Shown here in pieces: positions 10,255 to 21,682 of a DNA stretch of 64,000 nt (position 1 is the first letter of the stretch; each line of letters starts with the position of its first letter). Origin of the DNA: Gymnopus androsaceus JB14 (taxonomy: Eukaryota; Basidiomycota; Agaricomycetes; Agaricales; Omphalotaceae); the NCBI GenBank assembly GCA_009733575.1, contig ML769471.1, forward strand, positions 1 to 64,000, given 5' to 3'. A program made the position numbers and the translations under genes. The notes beneath the pieces are model-generated. The model was not told the DNA's origin. It worked only from the letters and a program-made list of their open reading frames with translations, and searched no databases.

Positions 10255-10435
10255 CAATACAGTAAATCACATCAGCAGAACCTGGGTGATCCCACAGCAA
10301 GGTCCCCCTCTGTACAGAACTGGACAGCTCTGTGGGTTCTGTGGATTGTATTGGGGCTTCTGTACAGTGCTGTACAGCAACCCACAGCAATCCACAGTTC
10401 ACCCAGGTTTTGCTGATGCAGTACTATATGTAAAA
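10255..10435. mobile_element. Short palindromic MITE
   Basis: The arms catcagcagaacctgggtga and (inverted) catcagcaaaacctgggtga continue outward as weakly matching aatacagtaaat-type ends. The centre is rich in ctgtacag and ccacagc words. Exact ends are uncertain. Confidence 0.5.
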
Positions 10436-10864
10436 CAGAAACAGATCCAGTCTTTCGCTCAGTACTGCTCCTTTCCCTTCCATAGCATTTTTATCCATCT
10501 CCTCAAACTATGTGTACCATTTGAGTACTTATTAGTGCATCATGGAATCTGTTAATCTGATTCATTTTGGATTAAAATTGTTAAATATTCCGAACTTGGA
10601 CCTTCAAAGTACATATACATGGTGCCCAGGCTGCAACGGCCACTGCGTGGAGCACCCCCCAGACCCTACGCTGCTGCTAGCTAAAACTAACTTTTGGCTC
10701 TGTCAGGGAGCGCTATGCTCCAATCATTTTCAGTGCTTCGCACTTGTCAGCTAAGCTACTTACTAATTATGACAAATTATTGGTCAGCAGATGTCTAGCC
10801 CTTTTTTCAAGTATAGGATAGGATTATAGTAAAGACACTATGCTACATTTCTCTCACTGACAGC

Positions 10865-10975
10865 TAGTCAGAATAGTTTTTTGTTCTTGAGATATTCAAT
10901 GTTCGAGCAAAAAATAGTGTTCACATGACAGCATTGCATTATTAAGCACCGCCACTGTAATGAGCAGGTACATGG
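10865..10975. repeat. Inverted copy of segment 5963-6065
   Basis: Shares gttctt-gagatat, aaaaatagtgttcacatga and gcattgcattattaag with the complement of 5963-6065. A second weaker inverted partner lies at 10985-11035 (ggtggcgatgctacttaat). It may be part of one or more hAT-type MITEs. Confidence 0.5.
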
Positions 10976-11050
10976 CTTTATACACATCGGTGGCGATGCT
11001 ACTTAATCAATATCATTCAGCATTGCCCCCATGGGAACTAGCAGACTCTA

Positions 11051-11169
11051 CTTGTAGGCGCCAAAAAAAACGGTCCAGGAAATAAACCCTTCCTTGTTAA
11101 TTAGCTTCTGTTCCATAATTCACAGTCTTCACCTCCCTGTTTTTTAGGTTCAAGCTATAGATATACAAT
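11051..11169. repeat. Truncated copy of the TA-flanked MITE
   Basis: Matches 7034-7152 nearly base for base, preceded by TA at 11049-11050. Similarity stops at 11169, so only the left half is present. Confidence 0.75.
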
Positions 11170-11209
11170 GGAGTTGCCGCTTTGACAAATGGCGGGAGTC
11201 TAAAGTCTC

Positions 11210-11237
11210 TTTAGTGGGAACACTTGTTCCCACTAAA
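11210..11237. repeat. Perfect 12-bp hairpin
   Basis: TTTAGTGGGAAC-actt-GTTCCCACTAAA. It lies just left of the transposase-like pseudogene and could be a palindromic terminus or a stem-loop. Function unknown. Confidence 0.5.
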
Positions 11238-11751
11238 ACCTTTGCCCATACTAAATGATAACTTTTGCATCCCACAAAGAAATATTTTCATTTGGTATTG
11301 ATAAATCATCTAAAATCATACTATACAAGTTGTTTGAAACCGATTTCTGAATTATCAAATATTTCAGCCACTATTGAGCACTTATGGGTGAGATCAGCTA
11401 GTATCTCAATGGCTGAACAAAGAAAAAAAAGTATTTTACAAAGAAATCAAGGCCCGAGTTATTCTGAAAAGATTATACAATTCAGTTTGGAGCTCAATGT
11501 TGCATGAAGAAGAGAGTGAGCTGAGTTGTGCAATGACTTGAAGTTTACAGCCAGTAATTAAGCACCCATGCTACGGTTCTTCCTTCTCATTGCGTCGCAG
11601 TTGATTCGCTACCTCTTTCATGTCTGGGACACAAAGACAAATACTGTTGAATCCGGTTGTTGTAGGACAAGGAAACAAACTAAAATTACTGAATTGAAGG
11701 ATCTTGTAGTGGAAAAAGACCTGGAGATAGAGCAGCTGAAGGAAAAGTGTG

Positions 11752-11937
11752 TGTTGGATAAGCACTTAGCCGTTGGTTGTCCGGCCGCTCCGCACATCAT
11801 ATTACCCCTATCCGTTCCTGTATATAAAGTATGTAGGTACAATTTGCTAATCAATTGTTCTTGTCCCCGCCCGTCATCGATGCTCGATTCCCTCCTCTGT
11901 CGAGGTTGTACCGACTGAGCCCGCTTGTTTCACAACA
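11752..11937 (+). repeat. Left LTR of the TRIM
   Basis: 186 bp with TG...CA ends and a 5-bp inverted terminus TGTTG/CAACA. A TATATAAAG box lies in the middle. Confidence 0.9.
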
Positions 11938-11951
11938 GATTATGAGACTGG
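11938..11951 (+). other. TRIM primer-binding site, elongator tRNA-Met type
   Basis: gattatgagactg is the complement of the anticodon arm cagtctcataatc, which matches my memory of eukaryotic elongator tRNA-Met. This would be half-tRNA priming, as in copia, from a different tRNA. Confidence 0.6.
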
Positions 11952-12182
11952 ATGCTCGATAATGATCTCACTCACTCTTATCATTGCCATCACTTGCTTT
12001 GTCATATTTGCTGCTCATTGCTGTAATTGTCACCGCGTTCATTTGCCATTGTTCATCAGCACTTGTCGTACCCACACCTGTTGTGCCCGTTGCTGCGTGT
12101 CTATGCTAAGATTGTTGTGTCTACAACATCTGCCTTACCCCCGTGTGTCTACACTCACTTCAGTGTCTCTACACTGATTTCT

Positions 12183-12265
12183 TGTATTTCTATGCCCGTC
12201 GTCTTTGCGTTTCTACGCCCGTCGTCTTTGCGTTTCTACGCTCATCGTCTTTGCATCTCTATGCC
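12183..12265. repeat. 23-bp minisatellite in the TRIM
   Basis: About 3.4 copies of tttctacgcccgtcgtctttgcg with a few substitutions. Confidence 0.75.
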
Positions 12266-12474
12266 CAAACCATCCGCTCTACGCCTGTTATCCATGTGTG
12301 TCTACACTGCCATCCGCATTCTTGGTTCCAGTGGGAGCCTGTCACTGCCATTGGTTGTTCACCCCTATCATTTTATTGCACGTATGTGCCCCGACTTCAC
12401 CCGATCCATTCGAAACCCTCCATCCTGCTCCCCATATGTCTATTCCTTGTGCTACGCGACCGTACAAGTGGGAG

Positions 12475-12660
12475 TGTTGGATAAGCACTTAGCCGTTGGT
12501 TGTCCGGCCGCTCCGCACATCATATTACCCCTATCCATTCCTGTATATAAAGTATGTAGGTACAATTTGCTAATCAATTGTTCTTGTCCCCGCCCGTCAT
12601 CGATGCTCGATTCCCTCCTCTGTCGAGGTTGTACCGACTGAGCCCGCTCGTTTCACAACA
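12475..12660 (+). repeat. Right LTR of the TRIM
   Basis: 186 bp, two substitutions from the left copy (G/A in ccgttcc and T/C in ccgcttg). Confidence 0.9.
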
Positions 12661-13509
12661 GTGTGATCAGGATCTTTTGCTAGGAAAGGCCCAGGAGAAC
12701 AAGATTCGGTCCCTTTGCCTAGAAATTTTTGATCTTCACACTTGTAATGACAACCTTAACACCAAAATCTCAACCGTTTGAGAAACTGTAGCCAAAAATC
12801 AAAGAAATTGAGGCAAAACTTTGATTGAACTCCAGACTCTCAAAAAAGAGCATTCAAAATTGCTAAAGCATGTCAAACGGCTGGAGCGCAATGCAGGGAT
12901 GTGTAAGGATGTCCAGAACAGCAATATCCTCTCTCTCAATCATTCACTTTCCAAATCTGAGCATGCTTTCATGCTTCTCCAGTCGGAAAACTCTATACTT
13001 GCCTCTTCACTAGCCAATGTCAATGAATCACTTTCTGCTCAATCCACCATCAATCACAATCTTCGAAATCAGGTTTATGCACTGAAGAAGCAGGTTGAAC
13101 GTGCAAAGAGTTCCCTGGCTACAATCCGCACATTGTATGATGAAATTTTGGTCTGGGATCCAATGAAGGGTGGTGCTTATCTCCCTGCTGCATGGAAACT
13201 CTTTCGTAGGCTCAAGCAGGCTGGTGTTTGGAATGTTGACCTTGCTATCAAGGCTGTCGCTGACGCATTCGGCGTTAAAGTCAAACACTTCATAAGCATT
13301 GTAAAGCTAGCTCACGTATGAATGCAAGATAGTCTTCAAGTTTGTTGGGAGTAATTCGCAGTTGTTTGCACCGGTTGGTAGTAAGTTGGGGAAAAAGAAC
13401 AAGATATAATTCTCTTAACACTACCAACACCAAGTGTAAATACCAGAGCATTGAGCTTCTGACACTTGGCGTTGTCAAGTAGGTAATATTTGGAGTTGTA
13501 CCCAGTAAG

Positions 13510-13645
13510 TATGTATGTAAGTTAATCTATTTTATCAAGTCCAAAGGACTTGTCATAATCCTGACTCATGCTTGGTGCTTATGTACAATGATAAGTAAGT
13601 AAGTAAGTCCATTTTGTCAAGTCTGAAGGACTTGTCACAACTCAT
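13510..13645. repeat. Two direct copies of a hairpin-bearing segment
   Basis: aagtaagt..ttttatcaagtccaaaggacttgtca at 13519 and aagtaagt..ttttgtcaagtctgaaggacttgtca at 13597. Each contains a caagtc/gacttg stem. They lie in the broken spacer of the transposase-like gene. Confidence 0.6.
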
Positions 13646-16095
13646 ATGCATACAGATGCGTGTGAGGCGCGACACCATCGTACTGGAGGTTAATGCATCC
13701 AAGAAGGGGGTATCTATGGTCTGATTCAGCTTGGACGCAAAATCACACATGCACCTGCATTTGGTGAGAGTACTGATGGTACCACCATGCGTGGAATTAC
13801 TCAGGAATCCCATCATATCACTCTATCCGTGCCTAGTTATGAGCCAGGTGTTGATGATGATGACTGTTCTACCTGGTCTAGAGTTACCCATTTTGCCAAA
13901 GCTTTACCTGCACTTGATCATACTGCTCAGCATCAGTTTCAAGGTTCTGTGGAACTTGGAACTAAAATTGCCAAAGCCTATTCCAAAAGCCCTCTGGCTC
14001 TACACAATGGGAAGCAGATGGAACCTGATGATTACTTTCACAAGCAGAACTTTCAGAATGCGGATCACACTGCAGATGGCAAAAAGAAGTTCAGGTTGAC
14101 AGATGAAAAGAAGGAGCAGATAGTGAATCATGACCTTGGAAGGGAGAAGATGGATGACATGTCAGCTTCCGCTATCCTTCAAGAGATGTTGGAAATCATG
14201 GATGCTGATATTGGAAAAGCAGCAGGGAAGAATGCAGAGGAGCTGCAAGTTTTTTCTTTTCTTTAACTATGTGCCTGCTAATCCAGATATTCCAGGAGTA
14301 AAGAGGAACAGGGCAAAATTTCTCTGGATCTACTTATGCAGTGTATTGGCAAACAGGCCTTCGATGTTCTTCCTGAAGCAGAATCACCTCCACCTTTTTA
14401 ACTTCATTGGATGCAGTGCTCACAAATCTTTGAACGCTTTTCGCTACGGAGTCATCGAGATGTGTAAGACTTGGAAGCAGGAAGGGCTGAAGGGTCCATG
14501 TGATCTTGCTAACAAATCACATGAGCTTGCTACTAAAATCACCACCAATAACAACAATACAAAGGCCTCTGAGAAATGCAAGAAAGCCTGTCCTTGAGGT
14601 GGCGTGAAGCTTTGGGAATTGGCAGGTGCACTGTTTCAGCGCAAGGATGGTGAGATGGGATACCAGGAGAGGCATCGCATGTTTATGGAAGCTTGCAAAC
14701 ATGAATGCTATGATATTCCGAAGAAGGACAGTGGCAAGAAGTTCCCAGATGTCTCAAATACTCATTATCAATCTCATAGCTACGCTGCCACTGAGCTACT
14801 TGTCTTTTGTGATGACTACCAGGAACTTGTTGAAGAGATCTGTGATGGAAAGACCAAGCAGGGTCCGAATCACCTCGAGGGTAATGTTTTGAAGGGACTT
14901 CAGGATCCGGATACCCTTGCAGAACTTGCCACAATGGCACTCGAGGGTGTCAATGTCTCTTGGCCTTACATGGGACTTATCCATTCTCCTCCCAAGGGAC
15001 AGAAATTTGTTAACACACTTAGCCCCAAAATGGTCAAACTCCATTGCAACAAGATCATTCCTTTCTGTGAAAACTTTGCTCTTCATCCCGAAAAAATTCT
15101 TGATCCAGCTACTCCACTGACCAAATTGACCCTGGATGGTGAGCCTCTCATTGATGAAACCATCATACCAACCCTGTGCTTGCTTGCGCCAGACCTCCCA
15201 AATCTCAATCTCATGATTTTTGCTATGTTCCAAGATACTGCCAATGGATGGAAACTCTTTACCACTGAGTATGCCAATAATCCAGATGACCCTTGTTGTA
15301 TTGCCTCTTTGTCACCAGAGCTTCTTGCACTGCTCAGCCAGATCCCAATGACCAATGATTCTAATGAAGGAGTCTTGGGTTCTCTCCAGAAATATATTGA
15401 ATTCAATCGGAGTAGTGACGCTCATACATTCTCCTCACTTACAAGGTCCAAGCGTAACAACCTGGAAGCCTTCATCTCAAAATTATGCCATGAAGATGAT
15501 CAGTCATACATGATGTGTATCATTTTTATTCCTCAGCTCTGCATCCTTTTCCTGCATGTGTCATTTAAATACCGCGGTTACAATAACATTGTTTTGGCAC
15601 TCAAATCTGGCTACCTGGAAGGGCTGTGGTGTTTATCCCAGCAGAAGATTGAGTCTAACATAGTGTTGTCCATTGGAGCATCCCTTGCCTTTATCAGAGC
15701 ATCATCGCTCTACCACTCGGTGCAGAAGAGCTTTTGAACAAGTATCCATTGAACAAGATAGAGGCCAACCACAATGCAGATAATAGTTATGAAACAAAAT
15801 CCATATGAGGTTAGTTCAAAGCCACAATTCAGGACAGGATTGGACTCAGACACACATGGGAAGAAGAGGTCACTTTGTGCTCAAATCCAAAGGTGGGTCT
15901 AAGTAACTTTGAGAAAGATGCATGCGCTGATACTGGTTACTGTTTTATTTATTAGTGCAAAGCTCTACCAACCACCAAGGTTTTTCATTGCACTGGATGT
16001 GCAACAGCTTTCTATTGTGGCCAGCCATGCCAGAAATCCCATTGGAAAAAGCATTGTAAGGAGTGTTGCGATCTTGCAAAGAATCGTGAAGGTAT

Positions 16096-17276
16096 ATATA
16101 CAGTATCTCATATCTTTATTCAATTTACGACTCAAAATACCCAATTAGATCATGTACCCCATATTGTGGAAGATCAAGATGAAAAGCTAGTGGAACTCAT
16201 GATACAAACCAAACTCTGGTCCATGCGCCGTCAACCCCTCTGACAACAAACCAACCCTGCCCCTGATGTTTTCACTCCTGTGGGTTTGAGAGTTCTTTGA
16301 ATATATCAATCTTCATACTTACCTTGATGGCCCAAGTCCCGTTGTGTACCCAGGTTTGTGGGCTGTAGAGGTCCTTCATAGCACAGCAACCTTGTCCATT
16401 CAAAGGATGTTTGCAGCTTGTGTAGGCTCATGCTTATGCACCGTCTCAATATTTTCCTGTCCCACCTTGGCCACTCTGGCTGGGTGGGCTCTTTCTTTGC
16501 TGGTCCAATGGTATAACCCTAGATTCGGAGTAGCAGCTTTGGCACTTGTCTTCTATATCCAGTTAAATATATACAGCTTTGACACTTGCGTGTTGTGGTG
16601 TTCCAGCGCTAACACTCATAACCAAATTCTTCCTTATTGTTTGTTTTGCTGTACTTATCTCAAGACTCAGAGGTTCACCTTCACTAAAGTATAGATACTT
16701 TAGCTTGCACGTGCCACTTATATTCTATTTTACATACATGTAGTCAAACATATCCTTTGGTAAAGGATAGACTAATTCAATGGTCTCAGTGATTACAGTT
16801 ATTTGGGAAGAAAGTTGATCTTTGGCCTAGTGGTAGAAATTTCTGGCTATGAAGCGCTAAATGCTGACCTTCACTGACTGTTGTGACTTGATTGGGTCAG
16901 TCTTTGGGTCATAGTACCTACAGATCAGTTTATTCCATTGTGGCATGCAGGGGGAGTGATCAGGTTGTAGTAACCTGTAGGATTCCAGAACTGGATGACC
17001 GTGGGGGAAGTTGCCCTTATCGCTAAGTTACATATGTATACCTTCCCCGGAGCATCACATCACCTTGGGACAAGTGGTGTATTGAAAAATAGCCAAAGGG
17101 CAAGAACACTATTGATGGAATTCATGGAGAGGGAGAGGCTTGAGTGCAAATAATTTATGTAGTTCTTGGGTACATACATGCATCCATGCCTATGTACTGC
17201 TTGTAGTCACTCAAGTGCCTCAGTTAGGACCACCAGAGTAGCTGGAAGTATCAAGGAAGACAATAGTAATACATCC
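16096..17276. other. Gene-free stretch
   Basis: No convincing coding region. It is probably the 3' flank of the transposase-like element and other decayed repeats. Confidence 0.4.
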
Positions 17277-18089
17277 TCACGAAACCGTCTTAGCTTGATT
17301 GCAGTCCAACTTCTCTTCAACTTGGATTGACCCCATTTCTAAATCCTCAGGCATCCGGGAGCGAGTTAAACTCTGATTTCTGCCACGTTCCATTACACTT
17401 TCACTCAAACTGGTCCCATCACCAATTGGAGGCATATCGAGAACATGAGTACCCTCGCTCCGTCGCTGTGTTGCAAATGCTAGGTCTGAGGGCCTCACTG
17501 AACATGTTGAAGACTGATTATAAATTGAGCTTCCCAACCCAACTTGTACTGCAAACAGGGTAGGTGCGATACCCTGTGAGAAAAATTTGAGTATTAGTGT
17601 CTTTAAGCAATGTTCTTTAACCACCGGTTCAACCACTTACAGCGGTAATCACTCCCAAAGTGGTGAAATTGGGCAATGGTGTGTCCAGTGATGGTGACTT
17701 TGGTGCCAGAAACCCTAGGCCTGCTTCGAGCATGAGGTATATTGGATAGATGAAACCGGACTCTATACTACGTACTAAGTTCACTTCAGTATTCACTTTG
17801 ATTAAAAGGATTGGAACGCCACGTACATAAGTGCTAGCAATCTATTATACCAATGGCATAGATTCGATCTGGAAGTGTAGTGGAAAGTCCTCGATATCAT
17901 CCACACTCGACCAGCTGATGAAAAGAAGTCATCAAAATGGGAGGTTCAAGAAGGAATGGTCCATAGATTGAAATACCAATCATGACTGTCATGAACAAAT
18001 TTACGAAGGGGTTTATCACCATAAAGAGAAACAAGAAGCCAGGCTTCCATTTGAAGAAGGAGCTTGTCAGGCCTTGGCTCATTTCTCAT

Positions 18090-19195
18090 CCGCTATCCAC
18101 CCGCTGATGTTTCCCACGCTTCCTGACTGTCTGCGGATACTTCCCACGCTTCCTGACCATCCGCAGATACTTCCTGCACTCATTACCTACATTGTGGGCG
18201 CTTTCCATGCTTATTTACCATTTGTCCTGCCTGCCGGGCACTTTCTACATGTGATTACCACTTATCCTGCCTCCCGGGTGCCTCCCGCACTTGATAACCA
18301 TCCATCAGGCCCTCCCGACGACTTACACAGCCACCCTACAGTATATAAGTAGACACCCCGAGTCCATGCACCCTAGTCTGTTATTACCATTGTTACCGAA
18401 TTGATCCCGTTTTGCTCTGTCTCTGTCTCTGTCTCTCTATTTCTATCTGTTCTAACCAGCTGTGCCTTCCGAGCTCCGTTTGAAGGCCCACTGTCATCTG
18501 CATTAACTGTGAGGCTCTGTCCGTAGATACCAAATCTACGTCCAGAGCTCACTGTCTTCTATCTCTGTTTACAACTTTACAACCAAAGCTCCTTGGGAGC
18601 TTCCTATTTGGGTTTTGCTACCTCTAGAACCTCTGGGACTGTCCGCTTTCACTCAATTCCGTCCGCTCCCACGCTATTTCCATCCGCTCTCATGCTATTC
18701 CATCCACTCTCACACTATTCCCATCCGCTTTCACCCTATTCCATCCACTCCCATGCTATTTCCATCCGCTTTTGCACTATTCCGTCCGCTCCCACGCTAT
18801 TTCCACCCGCTTTCACCCTATTCCACCCACTCTCACACTATTTCTGTCCGCATTTGCTGTATTCCATCCGCATTATCCATATTTGGACTTATTACACCTT
18901 TTTGGACCACCCCTTCACCCATATTCCATCCACTCCCACTCATTTCTGGTCGTCGGACCACAATACCACCCGCTTCCTCCTGATTACGTCAGCGGGTGGC
19001 CCGTACACTGTTCCTTGCACATCTGAGGCTTGTACTGTTCTGTACAACACTCATACTACTGTCCAGACCCACCTTACGGCACGGTTACCCCAGGTGGTCG
19101 CATTTGGTCTCCACCTACATCTAGGTGCGAGAAATTCGGGATACGTTGGTCCGAGATCCGTTTTGTGCACTGGGTCTCACAGAGCTCTGTGGACT
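18090..19195. mobile_element. Putative insertion with LTR-like promoter and CT-rich repeats
   Basis: Separates two halves of the membrane-protein gene. It holds a TATA-like agtatataagtagacac at about 18341, a (ctctgt) run near 18420 and a tandem array. No protein, terminal repeats or target duplication could be fixed, so the class is unknown. Confidence 0.4.
18655..18850. repeat. CT-rich tandem array
   Basis: About nine degenerate copies of a 20-23-bp unit such as ccgctcccacgctatttccat. Confidence 0.75.
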
Positions 19196-20003
19196 GCCAA
19201 CAAACAGTTGGACGTCGGCTACTGTTCCAAGTATTCCAAGTACTAGAATAAAATTTATTAGCAATTGATTCAACCAAACGAAAAGGGTAATAGGAGGAAT
19301 CAATATGCTGAGATCGCGCACCAACACTTACATTTTGTTGGAACAAGTAAGATCAAGAGTATTGCAATAGGTACTCTCTTTCGAAATCCCCATACTGCAT
19401 AAACTCGGTACAGCTTGTCAAATGAGCGAAGGTTCAAGCGATGGCAAAAATCTGTCGTACCAACACTGAATCACCCAAAATGCTGCAAACATTGAGCTCA
19501 GCGATACTTATACCATGCATTACGGCGCACTCACTCTGCGAGCATGAAGGTAATGAGATCGATAGACCTGCAAAAATTCTCTTCAGTGACAAGAATCATA
19601 GAAAATGCACAACTTACTGGCCAGCTTTAATCCACGGCTTTTCGACTGCTGGAATAGTAAATAGGATTGCATATGCTTCACCGACAAGGTCATAGGTGAT
19701 ATTGATTGTTGCGAGAATGAACAGCACTGTGATAATGGGAAGGAAGAGCTTCTTTACGGAAGAGACGTGAAACTTGTGGGGTAGAATCCAAGCTGCGATC
19801 CCAAAGAGTACAGCATATGCACCTTTATGAAACGAGAATGTAAAGACCGCACAATGGAAATTGCTGCATCTGGGACACTAACCGTATAGTATACATTCCA
19901 CCTGGAATGGAAACCTGTCTCAGTAAGGTCGATTATGAACATCAAATAAACATACCATGACCACGATTATCCGTGGAAGTGTATAGCTAGTGTTGACCGC
20001 CAT

Positions 20004-20586
20004 TCGCAGCACGGAGAAGAAGGAAGGCTCCACACATTATATGACTCGCTTTTGAGGATTCTGGGGGACCAATTAACAGTTTGCTAGTATTGGCGTGTGA
20101 CGGTGAGAGGCTAAAGCGGTATCGTTGTTCGCACTCATTGAAAATTCTTCCCGTCGCGTTGCATGAGCTTATACAGTATGTTATTCGTCATAGACTAGCA
20201 TACGAACAGAATCAAGATATCAATCATGACTGTCAATGGCTGAAGCCTGATTTGATTCAACTCCTACCTATATAGTAATTTTGTCTCCACTCCTGCCAGT
20301 TAACGCGTTATATTTAGGCCGACTCTGGCCAATATCGTTGTTGTTTGACTGAGAGCAGCCTATAGACCAAGAAACGTACATGCAATCATATGAAGAAGAA
20401 TGGTGGAGCATTGGTATGAAAAACTCTCTACGCTGTTTGTAAGAACTATTGCCAGATAATTCAACCAACTTCGAGGCTTTAAAATCCTCGGGAAATTCGA
20501 GAAATTTGATGATACGTCTCGTTGATCCAAGTTCAGCAGTTTCTTCTCGAGTAGATTTGTTAACATATCACGAACCAGGATTTTAG
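20004..20586. other. Gene-free stretch with a short dispersed repeat
   Basis: No gene recognised. cttcgaggctttaaaatc plus tctcgttgatccaagttcagc (20470-20540) recurs at 21797-21815 and 22010-22035 on both sides of the HNH gene. Confidence 0.4.
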
Positions 20587-21682
20587 GACTCGGAAACACC
20601 GACTTCGCTCAGGTATTGCGTGATGTTTTGCTCAGCAGTACCTCCCCAGTTCATTCCCTCTACCAAAAAGCTTTTGTACGAAGGCAGCTGGCGGGTTGCC
20701 TTCGCCGTGGCGTCGATGTCTGGAGGGCTCAGCACCAGGTGACTCGCGCTCCGATTCTGGCTTGATCTTTGAGTGCCCTTCAACTTTGACTGCTTCGCTC
20801 CTCTGGCACTACCAGGACCACCACAACCATCACTACAATCACTACCACCAGGACCACCAGAGTCCATTACCACCACCACCATTGTCTCCTTGTCTTCGTT
20901 TGCGCTTGTTAGGCTGTGGACGCTGTGGTCCCAACTCAGGTTTCGACTGAGGAACAAGCTGTTGGAGTCTGCCGGTCTCGTCAAGAAGTTGGTCTTTGAC
21001 TATCCAGTCCTGATATTGGATGGGTAACGGTATCGGTGCCATGTCACTGTCCTGGGTATGCAGGTGGAAGCTTCGGGTTCGCTCTTCATGGGCCAAGAAC
21101 AGACTAGGAAGAACAGCAATTCTGTGCTCGGGATCAAGAGCAACTGCTTTGCCGTGGAGATTTTTCAAGGCTTTTTTGTCGCTCCAGTTAACGACGAAAT
21201 ATTTGTCCGACTGTTCCTAGTCAATTCTATTGCTTTGAGCGACGAAGAAAGACACTCACTTCCTGGTGGTATCGGATAAAGAAGTCGTAATTATCAAATC
21301 GGAGATGGCAATTCTTGCAACCTATGAATCCATTTCGAGGTTCATGACGTAGATTCGATCTGGTGTTTTTGGGAATCCAGCCAGCTCGTTGAAATACCCG
21401 CTCACTGAGTCCCGAATCAGCCAACGAAGGGATTATACATGCTTGTTACTCACTATCACGTCTTTTTTCTCCGGATGTACATAGCAGTGCTGCAAAGCGT
21501 TCCGTTGTGCCACAAATGACACAGCGCGGAATTCCTTGAAAGACATCCCTGCTATCAAGGCCATCATCAAAGGCTGCGGTGGCGGAGGAACCACTCTGAG
21601 AAGGTACTGGCACCCTTGGTTCGAATCCTGGTGGTGGGCTGCAGGTTGACCGTTTAATGCGTTCGAGTTTGAAAGTCTTCAT
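20587..21682 (-). CDS. HNH-type endonuclease domain protein, frame probably disturbed
   Basis: The start MKTFKLERIKR at 21682 is followed by RDVFQGIPRCVICG (paired cysteines) and NALQHCYVHP in a shifted frame. Next come an intron, HEPRNGFIGCKNCHLRFDNYDFF, a second intron near 21245, and HGKAVALDPEHR..PSLFLAHEERTRSFH. This order matches an HNH nuclease family common in Agaricomycetes. A basic PNKRKRRQ run suggests nuclear entry. The tail WGGTAEQNITQYL near 20620 fits the family C-terminus but is in another frame across a GGT repeat. One base is out of frame near 21500. Either an indel in the assembly or a degraded copy would explain this. The substrate is unknown. Confidence 0.65.

Larger units (their letters stand above)
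11752..12660 (+). mobile_element. TRIM (miniature LTR retrotransposon), 909 bp
   Basis: Two 186-bp LTRs (11752-11937 and 12475-12660) start TGTTGGATAAG, end TTTCACAACA and differ at two positions. GTGTG is duplicated at 11747-11751 and 12661-12665. A primer site gattatgagactg follows the left LTR and a purine tract (agtgggag) precedes the right LTR. The internal 537 bp lack gag or pol and include a 23-bp minisatellite. Removing the element plus one GTGTG joins the coiled-coil frame on both sides (KEKC-DQDLLLGK). Confidence 0.92.
11666..16095 (+). pseudogene. Transposase-like gene with coiled coil, RNase H-like region and C-terminal MYND finger
   Basis: The N-terminal part (11666-13320, minus the TRIM) encodes long heptad-rich coiled coil. 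After a spacer with no clear frame, 13690-14260 holds an STDGTTMRGITQESHH stretch like the first acidic motif of RNase H-fold transposases (D at 13775). The segments at 14400-15740 (CSAHKSLNAF, GGVKLWELAGA, FPDVSNTHYQSH) resemble a high-copy family I know from Agaricomycete genomes. An exon at 15956-16095 encodes a complete MYND-type zinc finger (HCTGC, YC, CQKSHW, HC, C). TGA at 14595-14597 replaces an expected CGA. Several frames are broken. The start is uncertain; an ATG at 11408 is possible. No family name is assigned. Confidence 0.7.
17277..20003 (-). pseudogene. Seven-pass membrane protein (Agaricomycete family), interrupted
   Basis: From ATG at 20003 the exons 20003-19956, 19901-19883, 19822-19618, 19567-19535 and 19465-19332 splice in phase. 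They encode successive hydrophobic helices (YTLPRIIVVM, LYGAYAVLFGIAAWIL, FLPIITVLFILATINITYDL, YRVYAVWGFRKR). Exon 2 is only 19 nt. Coding resumes on the C-terminal side at about 18080-17900 (FMVINPFVNLFMTVMI), a short GRIYAIG-like exon, IESGFIYPIYLMLE near 17745, and after an intron GIAPTLFAVQVGLG with a polar tail ending at 17277. About 1 kb of unrelated CT-rich DNA separates the halves, and a TAG near 17840 breaks one exon. The family resembles a large expansion of unknown-function integral membrane proteins. Confidence 0.7.

Noticed and set aside
10616..10660. tRNA-like segment ggtgcccagg..gcacc
   Set aside because: No complete cloverleaf, TPsiC arm or anticodon arm can be drawn.
12183..12265. 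CRISPR-like spaced repeat
   Set aside because: The units abut without spacers and the host is eukaryotic; it is a minisatellite.
12027..12641. Plus-strand frame of 204 codons within the TRIM
   Set aside because: Runs through the minisatellite and into the LTR; its C-terminus repeats in the other LTR, so it is not a gene.
18593..19246. Plus-strand frame of 217 codons in CT-rich DNA
   Set aside because: It translates a degenerate tandem array (repeated IRSHAIS-like words) and has no intron or domain signal.
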